Part shown: piece by piece, positions 43,717 to 52,964 of the stretch | Layout: every line of letters begins with the position of its first letter | Numbering within the stretch: the stretch's first letter is position 1 | Source of the DNA: Microvirga subterranea | GTDB taxonomy: Bacteria > Pseudomonadota > Alphaproteobacteria > Rhizobiales > Beijerinckiaceae | Direction: 5' to 3' | DNA length: 64,000 nucleotides | Assembly: GCF_003350535.1 (NCBI RefSeq) | Contig: NZ_QQBB01000013.1 | Location: forward strand, 1 to 64,000 | The notes under the pieces: model-generated | Told to the model about the DNA's origin: nothing | What the model saw: the letters and a program-made list of their open reading frames with translations, nothing else | The model's database searches: none | Translations under genes and position numbers: made by a program

Positions 43717-43891
43717 TTTTTGGCAGCTTTTCCGCTATCCGGTGGCTGCCAAACCGCGCCTAATCGAATAGATGCCCCGGCCCAGGCCGCACATTGCGGT
43801 TCAGTCGAGTTCGACACAGTGGCGACCAGTACGGAACCAGACCTGTCCAGTCTCCGCCGACCCGGAGGAGCCGATACCAAGGGCAAGAGAT

Positions 43892-44248
43892 ATGAATATG
43901 GAGCGGGCATCCATGCTGCCGGAGGACGAGGCGCCATCCCTTGACGGATGCCGTGACCAGATCGAGCAGAAGGTCGTGCGTGCATATGTGCAACTCGCTG
44001 TACTCCCGGACGATGACGATGGCTCCTGTACCGTGACGGTGGAACGGTTCGGGAGCCTTGAAGTCCGCCTGACGGAGACCCCGCGCAGGGGGCCTACCAA
44101 CCTGCCGTGGTTCTGGCTCGAGCTCTACTCCCATGGGCGCGGCTCAGTCATCGATAGCCTCGGCTGCTATGAGTTCGACGAGGACGAACTCATGGCGGCG
44201 GTGGAGTTCATCCGGGAGGCCCGGCGGCGGCATGGGAGCTGCCATTGA
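43892..44248 (+). CDS. Hypothetical acidic protein
   Basis: 118 residues from the ATG at 43892 (weak AAGAGA site). Not recognised as a known family. It is soluble, with an acidic N-terminal part (QLAVLPDDDDGSCTVTVERF) and a C-terminal half FWLELYSHGRGSVIDSLGCY...EFDEDELMAAVEFI that looks like a small alpha/beta fold. Its stop overlaps the TTG start of the next frame (TTGA). It lies between the two copies of the 26-bp motif. Confidence 0.55.
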   Translation: MNMERASMLPEDEAPSLDGCRDQIEQKVVRAYVQLAVLPDDDDGSCTVTVERFGSLEVRLTETPRRGPTNLPWFWLELYSHGRGSVIDSLGCYEFDEDELMAAVEFIREARRRHGSCH

Positions 44249-44589
44249 CGGAGCCGCCGAGGTCGTGGTGGGACCGGGCGTCTGGTCCAGGTTCCCGATC
44301 GCGTCGCTTGGGCTACACATTAGGCTCCGGCGCGACTTCGAAGCCCCGCAAGCCATCGGATCCCGCGCTGTACGCCGCGGTCGGAGCCCTGTTGGGCATG
44401 GCAGCGGTCATCGCGCACAATGCACGTCATTTGTACGTCGATCGCCTTCCTGACGTCGATCCGTTCGTTCATGTGTTCACCGAATTAGTCGTCTTCAGCT
44501 CTGCCGGCGCGGTCATGCTCGCCACCGTGGCCGTCATGCGCAACAGGATCAGAAAGAAGCGATCGCGCGGGGCTGACGCGGATCGGTAG
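44245..44589 (+). CDS. Hypothetical small membrane protein
   Basis: 114 residues from a TTG overlapping the preceding stop. It has two hydrophobic segments (about 41-58, YAAVGALLGMAAVIAHNA, and 76-98, HVFTELVVFSSAGAVMLAT) and a basic tail. No family recognised. The overlap suggests translation coupled to the acidic protein, and its position just before the nhaA promoter region suggests an envelope role. Start codon and reality are moderately uncertain. Confidence 0.45.
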   Translation: MTEPPRSWWDRASGPGSRSRRLGYTLGSGATSKPRKPSDPALYAAVGALLGMAAVIAHNARHLYVDRLPDVDPFVHVFTELVVFSSAGAVMLATVAVMRNRIRKKRSRGADADR

Positions 44590-44612
44590 CAATGCATCGT
44601 ACGCTGCCCCGG

Positions 44613-44638
44613 TATAGGAATCTCATATATGAAACGGC
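44613..44638. promoter_or_regulatory. 26-bp motif copy 2, upstream of nhaA
   Basis: TATAGGAATC followed by TCATATATGAAACGGC, 25 of 26 bases identical to 43691-43716, including the palindrome TCATATATGA (44623-44632). It ends 86 bp before the nhaA start. Confidence 0.6.
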
Positions 44639-44724
44639 CAAAATGCCGTTTCCGCACGGCGACGGTGCTGTAATCGCCCCTTTGACCGAGTAACCAGACC
44701 TTCCTTTCCCGAAGAGGAGGTCCG

Positions 44725-45918
44725 ATGCATGCACTCACGCCGCGCCCCCGCTCTGCCCTTAGGACGTTCCTGAACAACGAAGCCTCCGGCGGCCTCGTCC
44801 TGATGGGCGCAGCCGCGCTTGCGCTCGTTCTCGCCAATTCACCCCTGTCAGGCGCCTATTTCGGAATCCTGAAGACCTACGTCTTCGGTCTGTCGGTACT
44901 GCATTGGGTCAACGATGCCCTTATGGCGGTGTTCTTTCTGCTGGTCGGGTTCGAGATCAAGCGTGAGATGCTCGACGGGCAGCTCTCCACCTGGCCGCGG
45001 CGGGCGCTCCCGGGCATCGCCGCCCTGGGCGGTATGATCGTGCCGGCCGCGATCTATCTTGCCTTCAACGGCGGACCAGACGGCCACCCCCGCGGCTGGG
45101 CCATCCCGTCCGCCACAGACATCGCCTTTGCCCTCGGGGTCCTTTCGCTGCTCGGGCCACGGGTGCCGATCTCACTCAAGGTCTTCCTGACGGCGCTCGC
45201 CATTCTGGACGACCTCGGCGCGGTTCTCATCATCGCGGTGTTCTACACCGGCGACCTCAACCTCGTTGCTCTCGGCGGCGCAGCCTTCGTGCTTGTTCTC
45301 CTCAACGGCCTCAACCGGGCCGGCTTCGCCGACGTGAAGCCCTATCTTCTGCTGGGCATCGTGCTGTGGGTCCTGGTGCTGATGTCCGGCATTCATGCCA
45401 CGCTGGCGGGCGTGGCCCTGGCGCTCACGATCCCGTTGCGGGTCTCGCCCGGCAAGCCGGAGGATGCGACCTCACCGCTGCACCGGCTTGAGCACGCTCT
45501 CCAGCCATGGGTGGCGTTTCTGATCGTTCCGATTTTCGGGTTTGCCAACGCCGGGGTCTCCTTTGCAGGGATGACGTTCGGATCGATCTTGAACCCGGTG
45601 CCGCTCGGCATCGCGCTCGGGCTCTTCATCGGCAAGCAGGTGGGGGTGTTCGCCTTCTCCTGGGTGGTGATCCGCCTGGACTGGGCAGACCTGCCGGCAA
45701 ATGCCACATGGCCACAGTTCTACGGCGTCGCGCTGTTGTGCGGCATCGGCTTCACCATGAGTCTGTTCATCGGCCTTCTTGCCTTCCCGACCTCAGCCGA
45801 ACTTCAAGACGCCACCAAGCTCGGCGTGCTGCTCGGATCAGGCCTGTCGGCAGGCATTGGCGCCGTGTTGCTCCGCCTGGCGAAGCCAGAGCGAACGCCA
45901 GAGGCGGTGCCGCACTGA
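44725..45918 (+). CDS. nhaA: Na+/H+ antiporter NhaA
   Basis: 397 residues, the normal NhaA length, with a strong GAGGAGG site before the ATG. About eleven or twelve membrane segments are predicted. Hallmarks are [19 protein letters not shown] near residue 73, [15 protein letters not shown] near 130 and the ion-binding aspartates in [11 protein letters not shown] near 160. It exchanges sodium for protons at the inner membrane and serves salt and alkaline-pH tolerance. A motif shared with the kdpD-like gene upstream suggests control by that two-component system. Confidence 0.95.
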   Translation: MHALTPRPRSALRTFLNNEASGGLVLMGAAALALVLANSPLSGAYFGILKTYVFGLSVLHWVNDALMAVFFLLVGFEIKREMLDGQLSTWPRRALPGIAALGGMIVPAAIYLAFNGGPDGHPRGWAIPSATDIAFALGVLSLLGPRVPISLKVFLTALAILDDLGAVLIIAVFYTGDLNLVALGGAAFVLVLLNGLNRAGFADVKPYLLLGIVLWVLVLMSGIHATLAGVALALTIPLRVSPGKPEDATSPLHRLEHALQPWVAFLIVPIFGFANAGVSFAGMTFGSILNPVPLGIALGLFIGKQVGVFAFSWVVIRLDWADLPANATWPQFYGVALLCGIGFTMSLFIGLLAFPTSAELQDATKLGVLLGSGLSAGIGAVLLRLAKPERTPEAVPH

Positions 45919-45966
45919 ACCCGCTTCCAACCATCCCAAACAAACGAGCCAATCACCGGAGGAACA

Positions 45967-46149
45967 ATGGGACTGACAATCGGAATCGTGATGCTTTGCA
46001 TCGGTCTGGCAATGATCCTGTTCGGGCGGCCCCGCAAAGGCGAGGACGTGCGCCCGTTCATGAAGTCATCACTTGTGTTTGTCCTTTACCCAGGCCTGAC
46101 CCTGGTCTTCCTGGCGATCGGCGCGATGACGGTTGTCACAAACCTCTGA
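45967..46149 (+). CDS. Small two-segment membrane protein
   Basis: 60 residues starting 48 bp after nhaA with a GGAGG site. There are two hydrophobic stretches (2-19 and 34-58) separated by a basic loop (GRPRKGEDVRPF). Family not recognised. Its location directly behind nhaA suggests cotranscription and perhaps an accessory role; inference. Confidence 0.6.
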   Translation: MGLTIGIVMLCIGLAMILFGRPRKGEDVRPFMKSSLVFVLYPGLTLVFLAIGAMTVVTNL

Positions 46150-46238
46150 GCAGCATCTGCCGATCAATCGTACGGGCATTGAACCTGTCGGGCACGAGCA
46201 TCGGGCGCGATCGTTGATCAGCAAAGCAGCAAGGTGTG

Positions 46239-46583
46239 ATGCCAATGCGAAATCGCCGCTTCAGCAGGCGCATCCCTTCAATTCTTGAAGGGCGGATCAG
46301 ACTTGGTCCTCAAGGCTCGCCGATCGCCTGCACCATCCGCGACTTATCCGTGACGGGTGCGCGGATCTGGCTCCCCGATGCCATCACGTTCCCCGATGAG
46401 TTCCAACTGGAGATTCCCATGCTGGAGCAAGCCGTGAGCGCTCGTGCGGTGTGGTCCGAAGCAAACCAGCACGGCCTGATGTTCCTTGAGGCTCTCCGTG
46501 TGCCGACCGGCCGCGAGGAGGACGATCTGCTGGAGATGCTCAGAACCCTTGGTCAAAAGACCGGGCGGGACGGCAGCCGATGA
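46239..46583 (+). CDS. PilZ-domain protein (probable c-di-GMP receptor)
   Basis: 114 residues; GTG 46236, ATG 46239 and ATG 46245 are alternative starts. The arginine motif of PilZ is in NRRFSRRIPS near the N-terminus and the second motif is RDLSVTGARI near residue 35. Both c-di-GMP contact motifs are thus present. It is a single-domain adaptor that would switch some partner upon c-di-GMP binding. No obvious partner is adjacent. Confidence 0.8.
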   Translation: MPMRNRRFSRRIPSILEGRIRLGPQGSPIACTIRDLSVTGARIWLPDAITFPDEFQLEIPMLEQAVSARAVWSEANQHGLMFLEALRVPTGREEDDLLEMLRTLGQKTGRDGSR

Positions 46584-46634
46584 CGACCAAGGAAGCACGC
46601 GCAACATGACATCAAAGGCGAGGGGTGGCGACCC

Positions 46635-46871
46635 ATGATGAAAGATGTCGTGATCGCCTATTCATGTCGGGAGTGCGGGACCGAGCAAGCAATCCTTCCT
46701 CAGGAGGCCATGGCGGCAGGCAGTGTGCACTGCCTTCAATGCGGCCGGCAGCACGGGCAACTTGCCGAGATCCAGAGGGAGCTGGCGGACAGAGCCCGCG
46801 AGGAAGGCATCCGGAAGGCAGGGCAGATCTACCGGATGCGCCCCTTCAGGAGAAAGCGGATGCTTCCGTGA
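46635..46871 (+). CDS. Small zinc-ribbon-like protein
   Basis: 78 residues. SCRECGTEQ (C-x-x-C) and HCLQCGRQHG (C-x-x-C) about 20 residues later form a likely zinc ribbon; a charged C-terminal half follows (IQRELADRAREEGIRKAG). No family recognised beyond that. AGGCGAGGGG precedes the start region. Confidence 0.55.
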   Translation: MMKDVVIAYSCRECGTEQAILPQEAMAAGSVHCLQCGRQHGQLAEIQRELADRAREEGIRKAGQIYRMRPFRRKRMLP

Positions 46872-47048
46872 GGAATGGCATGGGCAATCCTAGGAGCTGG
46901 TGCTCGAGAAGGAATGGATCCGTGCCGTTGTCACGACGGTTCAAAAACCAGGGACTACACCTGGCAACAGCATGGCCCGGTCAGTTGACTCGGACCCACA
47001 TAGGAAAAGGTCGGACATGAACCTGAATTTGCGGGAGCTGAGGAGTTC

Positions 47049-47984
47049 ATGAAGGTTATCGTCTGCGGAGCGGGCCAGGTCGGCTCGACCATCGCCCGAC
47101 ACCTCGCTATCGAGGGGTCGACGTGACGGTCATCGACGCCTCGCCCGAACAGGCCCGGCGCGTCAACGAGAGTTACGATGTCCGAGGAATGGTCGGCCAC
47201 GCCTCCCATCCCGAAGTGCTGGAACGGGCTGGCGCACAGGGCGCCGACATGCTCATTGCGGTCACCCACTCCGACGAGGTCAACATGGTCGCCTGCCAGG
47301 TGGCCTACTCGCTGTTCAACGTGCGCCGCCGGATCGCCCGCGTGCGTCATAGCGGGTACCTCGAGAAGAGCCGTCTCGGCCTCTATGCCCGCGATCAGTT
47401 GCCGATCGATGTCATCATCTCGCCCGAGATCGAAGTCGCCAGCGGGATCGAGCGTCGTCTCAGGACGCCGGGTGCCTTTGACACCGTTCCCTTGGCAGAG
47501 GCCCGTGTCCAGCTTCTGGGCATCCACTGCAATTCGGGTGCCTGCTCCATCGTTGGGCACCCTCTGAACGAACTCAAGGCCCTTCTGCCCGATGTCGAAG
47601 TTGTGGTCCTGGCCGTCGTGCGGAACGGGCAGGCCTTTGTGCCCCACGGCCAGGACCGCATTGAGCGGGGCGACGACGTCTACGTCGTGACCGACGCCCG
47701 GCAGGCGGACCGGATCATGCGTTTCTTCGGCCATGAGGAAGAGGTGGCCCGGCGCGTGATCATCGTCGGCGGCGGCAATGTCGGACTGAACCTCGCCAGG
47801 AGGCTGACCCGGTCCTCGCCCTCGACATCGCTCCGCATCATCGAGCACTCCCGGGAGCGGGCCGAGTACATCGCCCAGGAGCTCGGCGAGAGTGCGGTCG
47901 TGCTGCACGGGGACGCGCTCGACAAGGAGACCCTGGTCGAGGCGAACGTTGAGGACGCGGAGACGATCATCGCGGTCACCAGAT
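47049..47984 (+). pseudogene. trkA: trkA (K+ uptake regulator), frameshifted and truncated by the island
   Basis: Translation from the ATG at 47049 (GAGGAG upstream) gives MKVIVCGAGQVGSTIARHLA, the TrkA start, but meets a stop at 47124. Normal TrkA sequence continues in the next frame (VDVTVIDASPEQARRV); one base is missing in the G run at 47114-47117. The rest is good TrkA: first RCK domain, TrkA-C (GACSIVGHPLNEL) and a second NAD-binding site (VIIVGGGNVGLNLARRL). It breaks off after DAETIIAVT at about 47981, where unrelated AT-richer DNA begins; about the last 150 residues are missing. TrkA gates Trk potassium channels by NAD(H); this copy is probably dead. Confidence 0.85.
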
Positions 47985-48387
47985 GCACTCGGCTTACTAT
48001 CGTGTACTGACCTTGTTTTTGCACAACTGCACCGTACAAAACTTCTAGACGCTCCTTTACGCCCTTCCAGGCTTGGTAGGCTTCGTCAGTTGTTAGAGGT
48101 TCAAGCTTTCTAAGATCTGGATCTTGGCTAACCCTTAGTTGCCCAATGAAGGATGCGCTGGGAGCAAGTGAGCTAAGCTCACTCCGCCAGACTTCGATTC
48201 GGTCCCCTAAGAAGGAAAGGAAATTCGAAAGATGGTTCAGGGATTCGCCAGCTTGTGCGCCGCTGTATCGAGCAATAAAGACTACGCTCCTTGCATCCGC
48301 GGCGACTGGGCACTTGACCGACGACTCGGCAAGCGCAACATCAAGTGAGCTTGCTGTTAGTAGTGCAACGAGAATATTCCTTATCAT
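47680..48387 (-). pseudogene. Exported protein gene cut at the island edge, frame running into trkA antisense
   Basis: From the ATG at 48387 there is a signal peptide (VALLTASSLDVALAES) and an unrecognised periplasmic domain with segments FIARYSGAQAGESLNHLSNF and TTDEAYQAWKGVKERLEVLY. Codons up to about 47985 belong to the island; beyond that the frame reads the complement of trkA until a stop at 47680. So the native C-terminus is lost and about 100 codons are accidental. It probably formed a pair with the zinc-ribbon membrane protein gene just upstream (24 bp). Confidence 0.6.
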
Positions 48388-48410
48388 CAGATCTCTGAGT
48401 TGCATCTAGG

Positions 48411-48983
48411 CTATCCTGCTGTCGGGCACCGGCATTTTGCTGTCACGGGTGGGGACGCGCCATCGAAACTTTGTGTTTCGATAAGGAAGGCCAACTCACA
48501 AATTTCACCTGGCCGCGTAGAAGCAGAGGTTGGGAATTCACCTCTCAAGGATCCTATCTCGGGACGAACTGTGACCGCTGCACTCTGCTTCGCTGCCAGT
48601 ACGGTCGGATATGCTTTGGGATCCTCTGGAACAAGCTTGATGTTAGATGGTTCCGTTCGGCGATTGCGCTGAACAGTTAGCTGAGGTTGGCCAAGCACCG
48701 CGATTGCACCACCATCGTTGGCGAGCACGAGCTGAGCGTCTGATATCCGGCACTCAACGAATGCACTCACCTTCGGCTTGTCGGCTCTCGCGGCAAGTTG
48801 GTAGAGTGAGTATGCGCCTGCCATCAGGGGGACAGCCGTTAGGGCCGCGGAAACAAGCTCCTTCCAACGAAAGATATGATAGGTCCAGTCCTGCGGGTTC
48901 TTACACTCGACACATATCCTCGCACCTCTATTAAGCTTCGATTTGCAAACAATGCACAGAGGTTCGCTCTCTTCGACATGCAC
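48411..48983 (-). CDS. Zinc-ribbon membrane protein, function unknown
   Basis: 190 residues. The N-terminus has CIVCKSKLNRGARICVECK, two CxxC pairs of a zinc ribbon, then one membrane segment (about 44-64) and an extracytoplasmic-looking beta-rich domain (VECRISDAQLVLANDGG; ending CELAFLIETQSF). It is AT-richer than the chromosome left of 47.98 kb. No family recognised. It is followed closely by the truncated exported-protein gene. Confidence 0.6.
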   Translation of the reverse strand: MHVEESEPLCIVCKSKLNRGARICVECKNPQDWTYHIFRWKELVSAALTAVPLMAGAYSLYQLAARADKPKVSAFVECRISDAQLVLANDGGAIAVLGQPQLTVQRNRRTEPSNIKLVPEDPKAYPTVLAAKQSAAVTVRPEIGSLRGEFPTSASTRPGEICELAFLIETQSFDGASPPVTAKCRCPTAG

Positions 48984-49009
48984 TATTGCTTCTCCCAGGT
49001 GTCCTGAGG

Positions 49010-49378
49010 TTATCTGCAGAATCTCCGAAAAACGTCGTCTGGTGCGTTGTGTGGGTTTGTCACGACTCTAGAAATCGGCTCGTATTCTGAGTCTTTGCCA
49101 AACATTGACGAGAATGTCTCACTATCGAGATCGCCTGTTTGCTCGAGGCCATTGGATTTCTGGTATACTTTGAGTGCTGCAATCGTATTTGCGTCCCATT
49201 TGCCGTTCAGCCGTAGTTTCTTAGCAGTTGTCCTGCGTAGCTTATCCTGGATATTTCGCACAAGGTTCGGATTGTACACAGTTTCTTGACAAATTACGCC
49301 AGCACCTGCAGGAAGATTCATGATCATTGCGATAATTGCGCTGACAAAAAAGACATTTAGCAGGCAAAAAACTCGCAT
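49010..49378 (-). CDS. Secreted peptidoglycan-binding-domain protein
   Basis: 122 residues with a Sec signal (1-26, LPAGAGV). Residues 40-95 form a PG_binding_1 repeat (NIQDKLRRTTAKKLRLNGKW, TIAALKVYQKSNGL, GDLDSETFSSMFG), which anchors proteins to the cell wall. There is no catalytic domain. It lies 27 bp from the zinc-ribbon protein gene on the same strand, and the muramidase further upstream carries a related C-terminal module. Confidence 0.72.
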   Translation of the reverse strand: MRVFCLLNVFFVSAIIAMIMNLPAGAGVICQETVYNPNLVRNIQDKLRRTTAKKLRLNGKWDANTIAALKVYQKSNGLEQTGDLDSETFSSMFGKDSEYEPISRVVTNPHNAPDDVFRRFCR

Positions 49379-49774
49379 GGTCTAACTCCCATTGAGTATG
49401 GTTTTCTGCGCCATAAAGCTTCAACTCTCTTATTCTTGAATCGGATGCTGGCTGGTGGGCTCCTCTATCTCATTAAGCGCAAGAAAATATCCAGAGTATG
49501 CTCCATTCGTGCGGAGCTGTAAGGCTCATAATTTACGTAGGCAAAGATCATGCTTAAACCCAATCCCGTTAACGCAAAAGCGGAGACGTAAGCAAGTCGG
49601 GTTCGGAGCCGTAGCATGTACGTTCCCCATAATCATTGATCGAGCTTACCGACTCTGAGTCACCCACGCTTTTACTTAGCTGAAGAAATGCGCGGTAAAA
49701 TTTCCTAAAACCGTAGCTTATGTTGATAGTTTTTCGGTGCGCCGCACCCAGTTTACAGCCATAAAGAGTATCTT
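49379..49774. other. AT-rich intergenic region
   Basis: About 395 bp between the peptidoglycan-binding protein gene and the DUF2235 gene, both on the minus strand. A 67-codon frame on the plus strand (49455-49658) lacks a ribosome site and any recognisable motif and is not called. No repeat or RNA gene seen. Confidence 0.5.
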
Positions 49775-51073
49775 TTACTGAGCTTGCCGTGTTATCCCAG
49801 CCACGCCTACGGGACGAGGTGTTGAGGGCATCCTGCTACGCGCCGCTTGAAGCCGCTTTTGGTGCTCAGGCGGGAGAAGATCCCGCAGTTCTTCATAATC
49901 AGCATCGCTCTCCGCCCAGTTTAAAGGTTCATTCCTGCGACCGACGACATGGGTTTGAAACCGCTGATCCGAGCTGTAAATGGTCTCGAAAGCTGCCTCA
50001 ACATTGACGGGTCGGTACTCTCCGCCATTCTCTGTCGACAGCGGACTCCTCTTCCAGCGGTCGAGCACACTCCAATGGAGCATCTCGCCGATAGGATTAG
50101 CATGCGGAGGGAGCCGGGAAAGGCGCATGCGCGCTAGCTGATTAGGTATTGCTTGGTTGATGACACGGATCTTCGGCACCTGTTGGCTATAGGTATAAAG
50201 TGCCGTTCGCGACTCGTACAGCTTCCCGGTGGGATCTCCGACGATTTCAGGTCTATCCTGGTAGAGTTTTAGTCCGAGTTTCTTTGCCTTGATCCGGTCG
50301 AGCATCCAGCGAAGCGCCAAGTCCGACAGGCGGCGATCTTCGTATCCACCCCCGATGTTGGAGTGAACGCCAGGAAACCAAACCTGCTCGACGGAAAGGT
50401 AGTTTTTGTGGTCAGGGAAAGCCCAGAGCGCAGTCCCGAACGGTCCGCGCTTTTCGTCAACTGCCAGGGCGTGGAGCGCATGATCAACAATCGAGGAAAG
50501 CTTGGTGTCATGAAAGGCATATCGGCGGCGATTGAGCGACTCAAAGAGATCGCTTGGAATGCCCAATGCACCAACAGTATCGAACACGCCGAGGCATGTG
50601 ATCCGAACGTCTGGATGAGTAAAGCGCGAAAGGTCTTCCTTTGTGCTTGGATATCGCTCCTTCGGCGGCGTTCGATAATATGCCCAGGTGCGCGTCTCGG
50701 TCTCGGGAGAGCAGTTTTGCCGTGTTAATAGTCCCGCCGCTCCAATGTATCCTGCTAAGCTCCTGGCGGTAAATGCTCCGCGCGAAAACCCAAAGATGTA
50801 GATCTCACATTCAGGTTCATAGAACTGTGAGAGAAAGCGATATGCCTGGCGCACGTTATCATCAAGGCCAGCACCCGTTGCCCCGGCTATAAGCCGATCC
50901 AAGCGACCTGCAGTCCCGACACCCTCGTCATAGTAAATGCGTTGCTTCTCGATGGCTGTGCCATTTTTCCAGAGAGGATCGACGAGGTCCCGCAGCACCA
51001 CAATATTTGTAATTGGATCCGGGCTGTCCGCAGCATTCCAAGTGCCGTCAAGGCAAAGAACGAGTCGTTGCAT
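49775..51073 (-). CDS. DUF2235 alpha/beta-hydrolase (Tle1-like phospholipase fold)
   Basis: 432 residues from the ATG at 51073. The family start RLVLCLDGTWNAADS and the nucleophile elbow GFSRGAFTAR with Ser97 are intact, followed by CLGVFDTVGALGIP (acid loop) and VWFPGVHSNIGGGY (catalytic His region). DUF2235 proteins include type VI secretion phospholipases (Tle1) and many uncharacterised cellular hydrolases. There is no secretion gene, VgrG or PAAR in view. The next gene on the same strand is a muramidase, so an envelope-attacking set is plausible. Confidence 0.82.
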   Translation of the reverse strand: MQRLVLCLDGTWNAADSPDPITNIVVLRDLVDPLWKNGTAIEKQRIYYDEGVGTAGRLDRLIAGATGAGLDDNVRQAYRFLSQFYEPECEIYIFGFSRGAFTARSLAGYIGAAGLLTRQNCSPETETRTWAYYRTPPKERYPSTKEDLSRFTHPDVRITCLGVFDTVGALGIPSDLFESLNRRRYAFHDTKLSSIVDHALHALAVDEKRGPFGTALWAFPDHKNYLSVEQVWFPGVHSNIGGGYEDRRLSDLALRWMLDRIKAKKLGLKLYQDRPEIVGDPTGKLYESRTALYTYSQQVPKIRVINQAIPNQLARMRLSRLPPHANPIGEMLHWSVLDRWKRSPLSTENGGEYRPVNVEAAFETIYSSDQRFQTHVVGRRNEPLNWAESDADYEELRDLLPPEHQKRLQAARSRMPSTPRPVGVAGITRQAQ

Positions 51074-51132
51074 GGCAACCAATACCTATATGTAGCGTCG
51101 CGGCCAGGAAACTTCATACAGATGCACTCTCT

Positions 51133-51912
51133 TCACCTACTGAGCGTCATCAGCTGCTCAAGATCCTCATGAGTAAGTTCATCTGCCTCCTTCCGACCAA
51201 CGCTTGCGCGAAAGTCATTGAGCGCCCTGATTGTCCTTGGACCGAGCCACCCATCAATCAGTCCTGGATCGTATCCATGATAGGTCAGGTATAGCTGGGC
51301 GGCACGGATGCGCAAGTCTGGCATCGGGCCAGTTGAGTACTTGTTAAATGCGCCTCTCAGTCGCCCCGCATAATCGTTGATATAGTGCTTTGGACCGTTG
51401 TATCCGGCTGCAAACGAGGTCCAATTTCCTACTCGCAAAGGTTTATGAAGGCCATTGTGGAGGATAAAATTCATCATGCCTCTGAGTTGAGCGTCCTCTG
51501 ATTGGCACATATCACGAACCATTTCAGATGCACTGGCGAAGCCTGCAATTTCAGCGTTAAACCCCATGACTTGTCCCAAGCCCCAGGATGTACTACGCAA
51601 AGCGGCCTCACGGTCCAGAGCAACTGCCCGCTCTAGACGCGAATACTGGGAGGCTCCACCTTTTCCATATCCGCCTGGAATTGAGTTGCTGAGGTCAGGA
51701 TAATCAGAGTCGAACCGACTCTTAGTATACCTGTGAAAGATGTGCCGTTCAAACAATATAACAGGGCGCTTATCTTCAAGGAAGCCACATCGCATAGCTT
51801 CGATCTCGATAACCGCCCAGAGCTTTGCGGCATCGGTGGCAAGCGTTTCAGCGACTTCATCAAATGCACCTTGGGACAGGGGTAGGCCTTCGCCTTTAAA
51901 CAGATGATGCAT
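51133..51912 (-). CDS. N-acetylmuramidase with C-terminal peptidoglycan-binding module
   Basis: 259 residues. The N-terminal N-acetylmuramidase domain (PF11860-type) shows LWAVIEIEAMRCGFL with catalytic-position Glu38, the hallmark ILFERHIFHRYT, and STSWGLGQVMGFN near residue 107. Residues about 200-255 are a PG_binding_1 domain (IRAAQLYLTYHGY, IDGWLGPRTIRALNDF). The family hydrolyses the glycan backbone in phage endolysins and type VI effectors. No signal peptide, so it needs a holin, a secretion system or lysis to reach the wall. The gene ends 60 bp upstream of the DUF2235 start on the same strand. Confidence 0.82.
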   Translation of the reverse strand: MHHLFKGEGLPLSQGAFDEVAETLATDAAKLWAVIEIEAMRCGFLEDKRPVILFERHIFHRYTKSRFDSDYPDLSNSIPGGYGKGGASQYSRLERAVALDREAALRSTSWGLGQVMGFNAEIAGFASASEMVRDMCQSEDAQLRGMMNFILHNGLHKPLRVGNWTSFAAGYNGPKHYINDYAGRLRGAFNKYSTGPMPDLRIRAAQLYLTYHGYDPGLIDGWLGPRTIRALNDFRASVGRKEADELTHEDLEQLMTLSR

Positions 51913-52964
51913 CGCAACTTACTCCATGAGCCAGATATGTAATGAGGTAAGAGTAAAACATCAGTATCCACGCATAGTAAAACTAATACTGGTGGAGATG
52001 CTCTAAACAGGAGCAAGTCGTGTGTGCTAAGGTGTTTCATGTAAGAAAACTGAAGCGCACGAGTTTGCAATCTTTACAATAATCTGCAAGTTCTGTATAG
52101 AGGTCCAGCGCAACGTTGAGAGACATTTGCCTGATATTTGGAGGTATAGCTGGCTCGTGAGCCAGTACGTCTCTCATAAGATATCAAGACTCTCGCGTAC
52201 GTTGCTACGGGTTCCATCCAGCCCATCAAGACTTATGAGTAAACTTCTAGCTCGCCAGGAAATGCTCGCTGCTGCTGATAGTATCTGTAGGCCTACCGCT
52301 TGGTAGGGATCGGCCCACCGATAGCCATAGCCGGGATAGTAAACCTACTGAGACTGTGCGCTCCCCGAACTGAGCAGCAATCAGAACGCCAATAAGGTGA
52401 AGGCTGGCTCAGTGTGCATGGCGGCCACCGTTGGCATTGCTGACGCAGATGGCAGCGACACAACAGTACGCACTGGTAATTACAACTGCTGCGGGGGCGC
52501 AAAGGCTGCTCCACCCAGATTGCATCCAATGCTCTCTACAAGGCCCCGTGCTGCATTCAATGAGAGAATGAAGCTATGTAGATGGAGTTGCAAAGCAACC
52601 GACTGAGTATTTAAGACTAATAAGATACCATGACAAGGCGCGTCAGTCACGCCGACGCGAGGCAGCCTTGCCGCTTTGAGGCGAGGTGCTGATTCCGCTT
52701 GAGTCGGTTTACCGAGAGCGCGTTGTAGCTCGGCGATTGTGGATTGCTCCTGTGTAGCTGCTGCTCAAAGTCGCAATGTTACCGCACGGCTGAAAAATGG
52801 ATCGCCTCAAGGATCGTTGATGCGCTGTATACGCTTTAAGTATAAAATTCGTACGTACTGTACTTACCCGTTAGTGGTAGGTAGTCCGGCCAAAAGGAAA
52901 TGGGATGTACATTGCTTAAACCTGAAAAGCTGTCTACTTTGCCTATAACAATGGAGCGTCAAAA
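51913..52964. other. 1-kb AT-rich region without recognisable gene
   Basis: Short frames exist on both strands (for example 52293-52529 minus and 52739-52948 plus), but none has a credible ribosome site, composition or motif. The stretch separates the leftward lipase-muramidase group from the rightward exported-protein group, so promoters for both sides probably lie here. Part of 52620-52760 has higher GC and may be a decayed insertion; I could not identify it. Confidence 0.45.

Noticed and set aside
49775..51912. Prophage lysis cassette
   Set aside because: The muramidase is endolysin-like, but there is no holin, spanin, terminase, capsid, tail or integrase gene anywhere near.
52293..52948. 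Two short frames in the 1-kb empty region of the island
   Set aside because: Cysteine- and arginine-rich translations without start signals or similarity; composition unlike the neighbouring genes.
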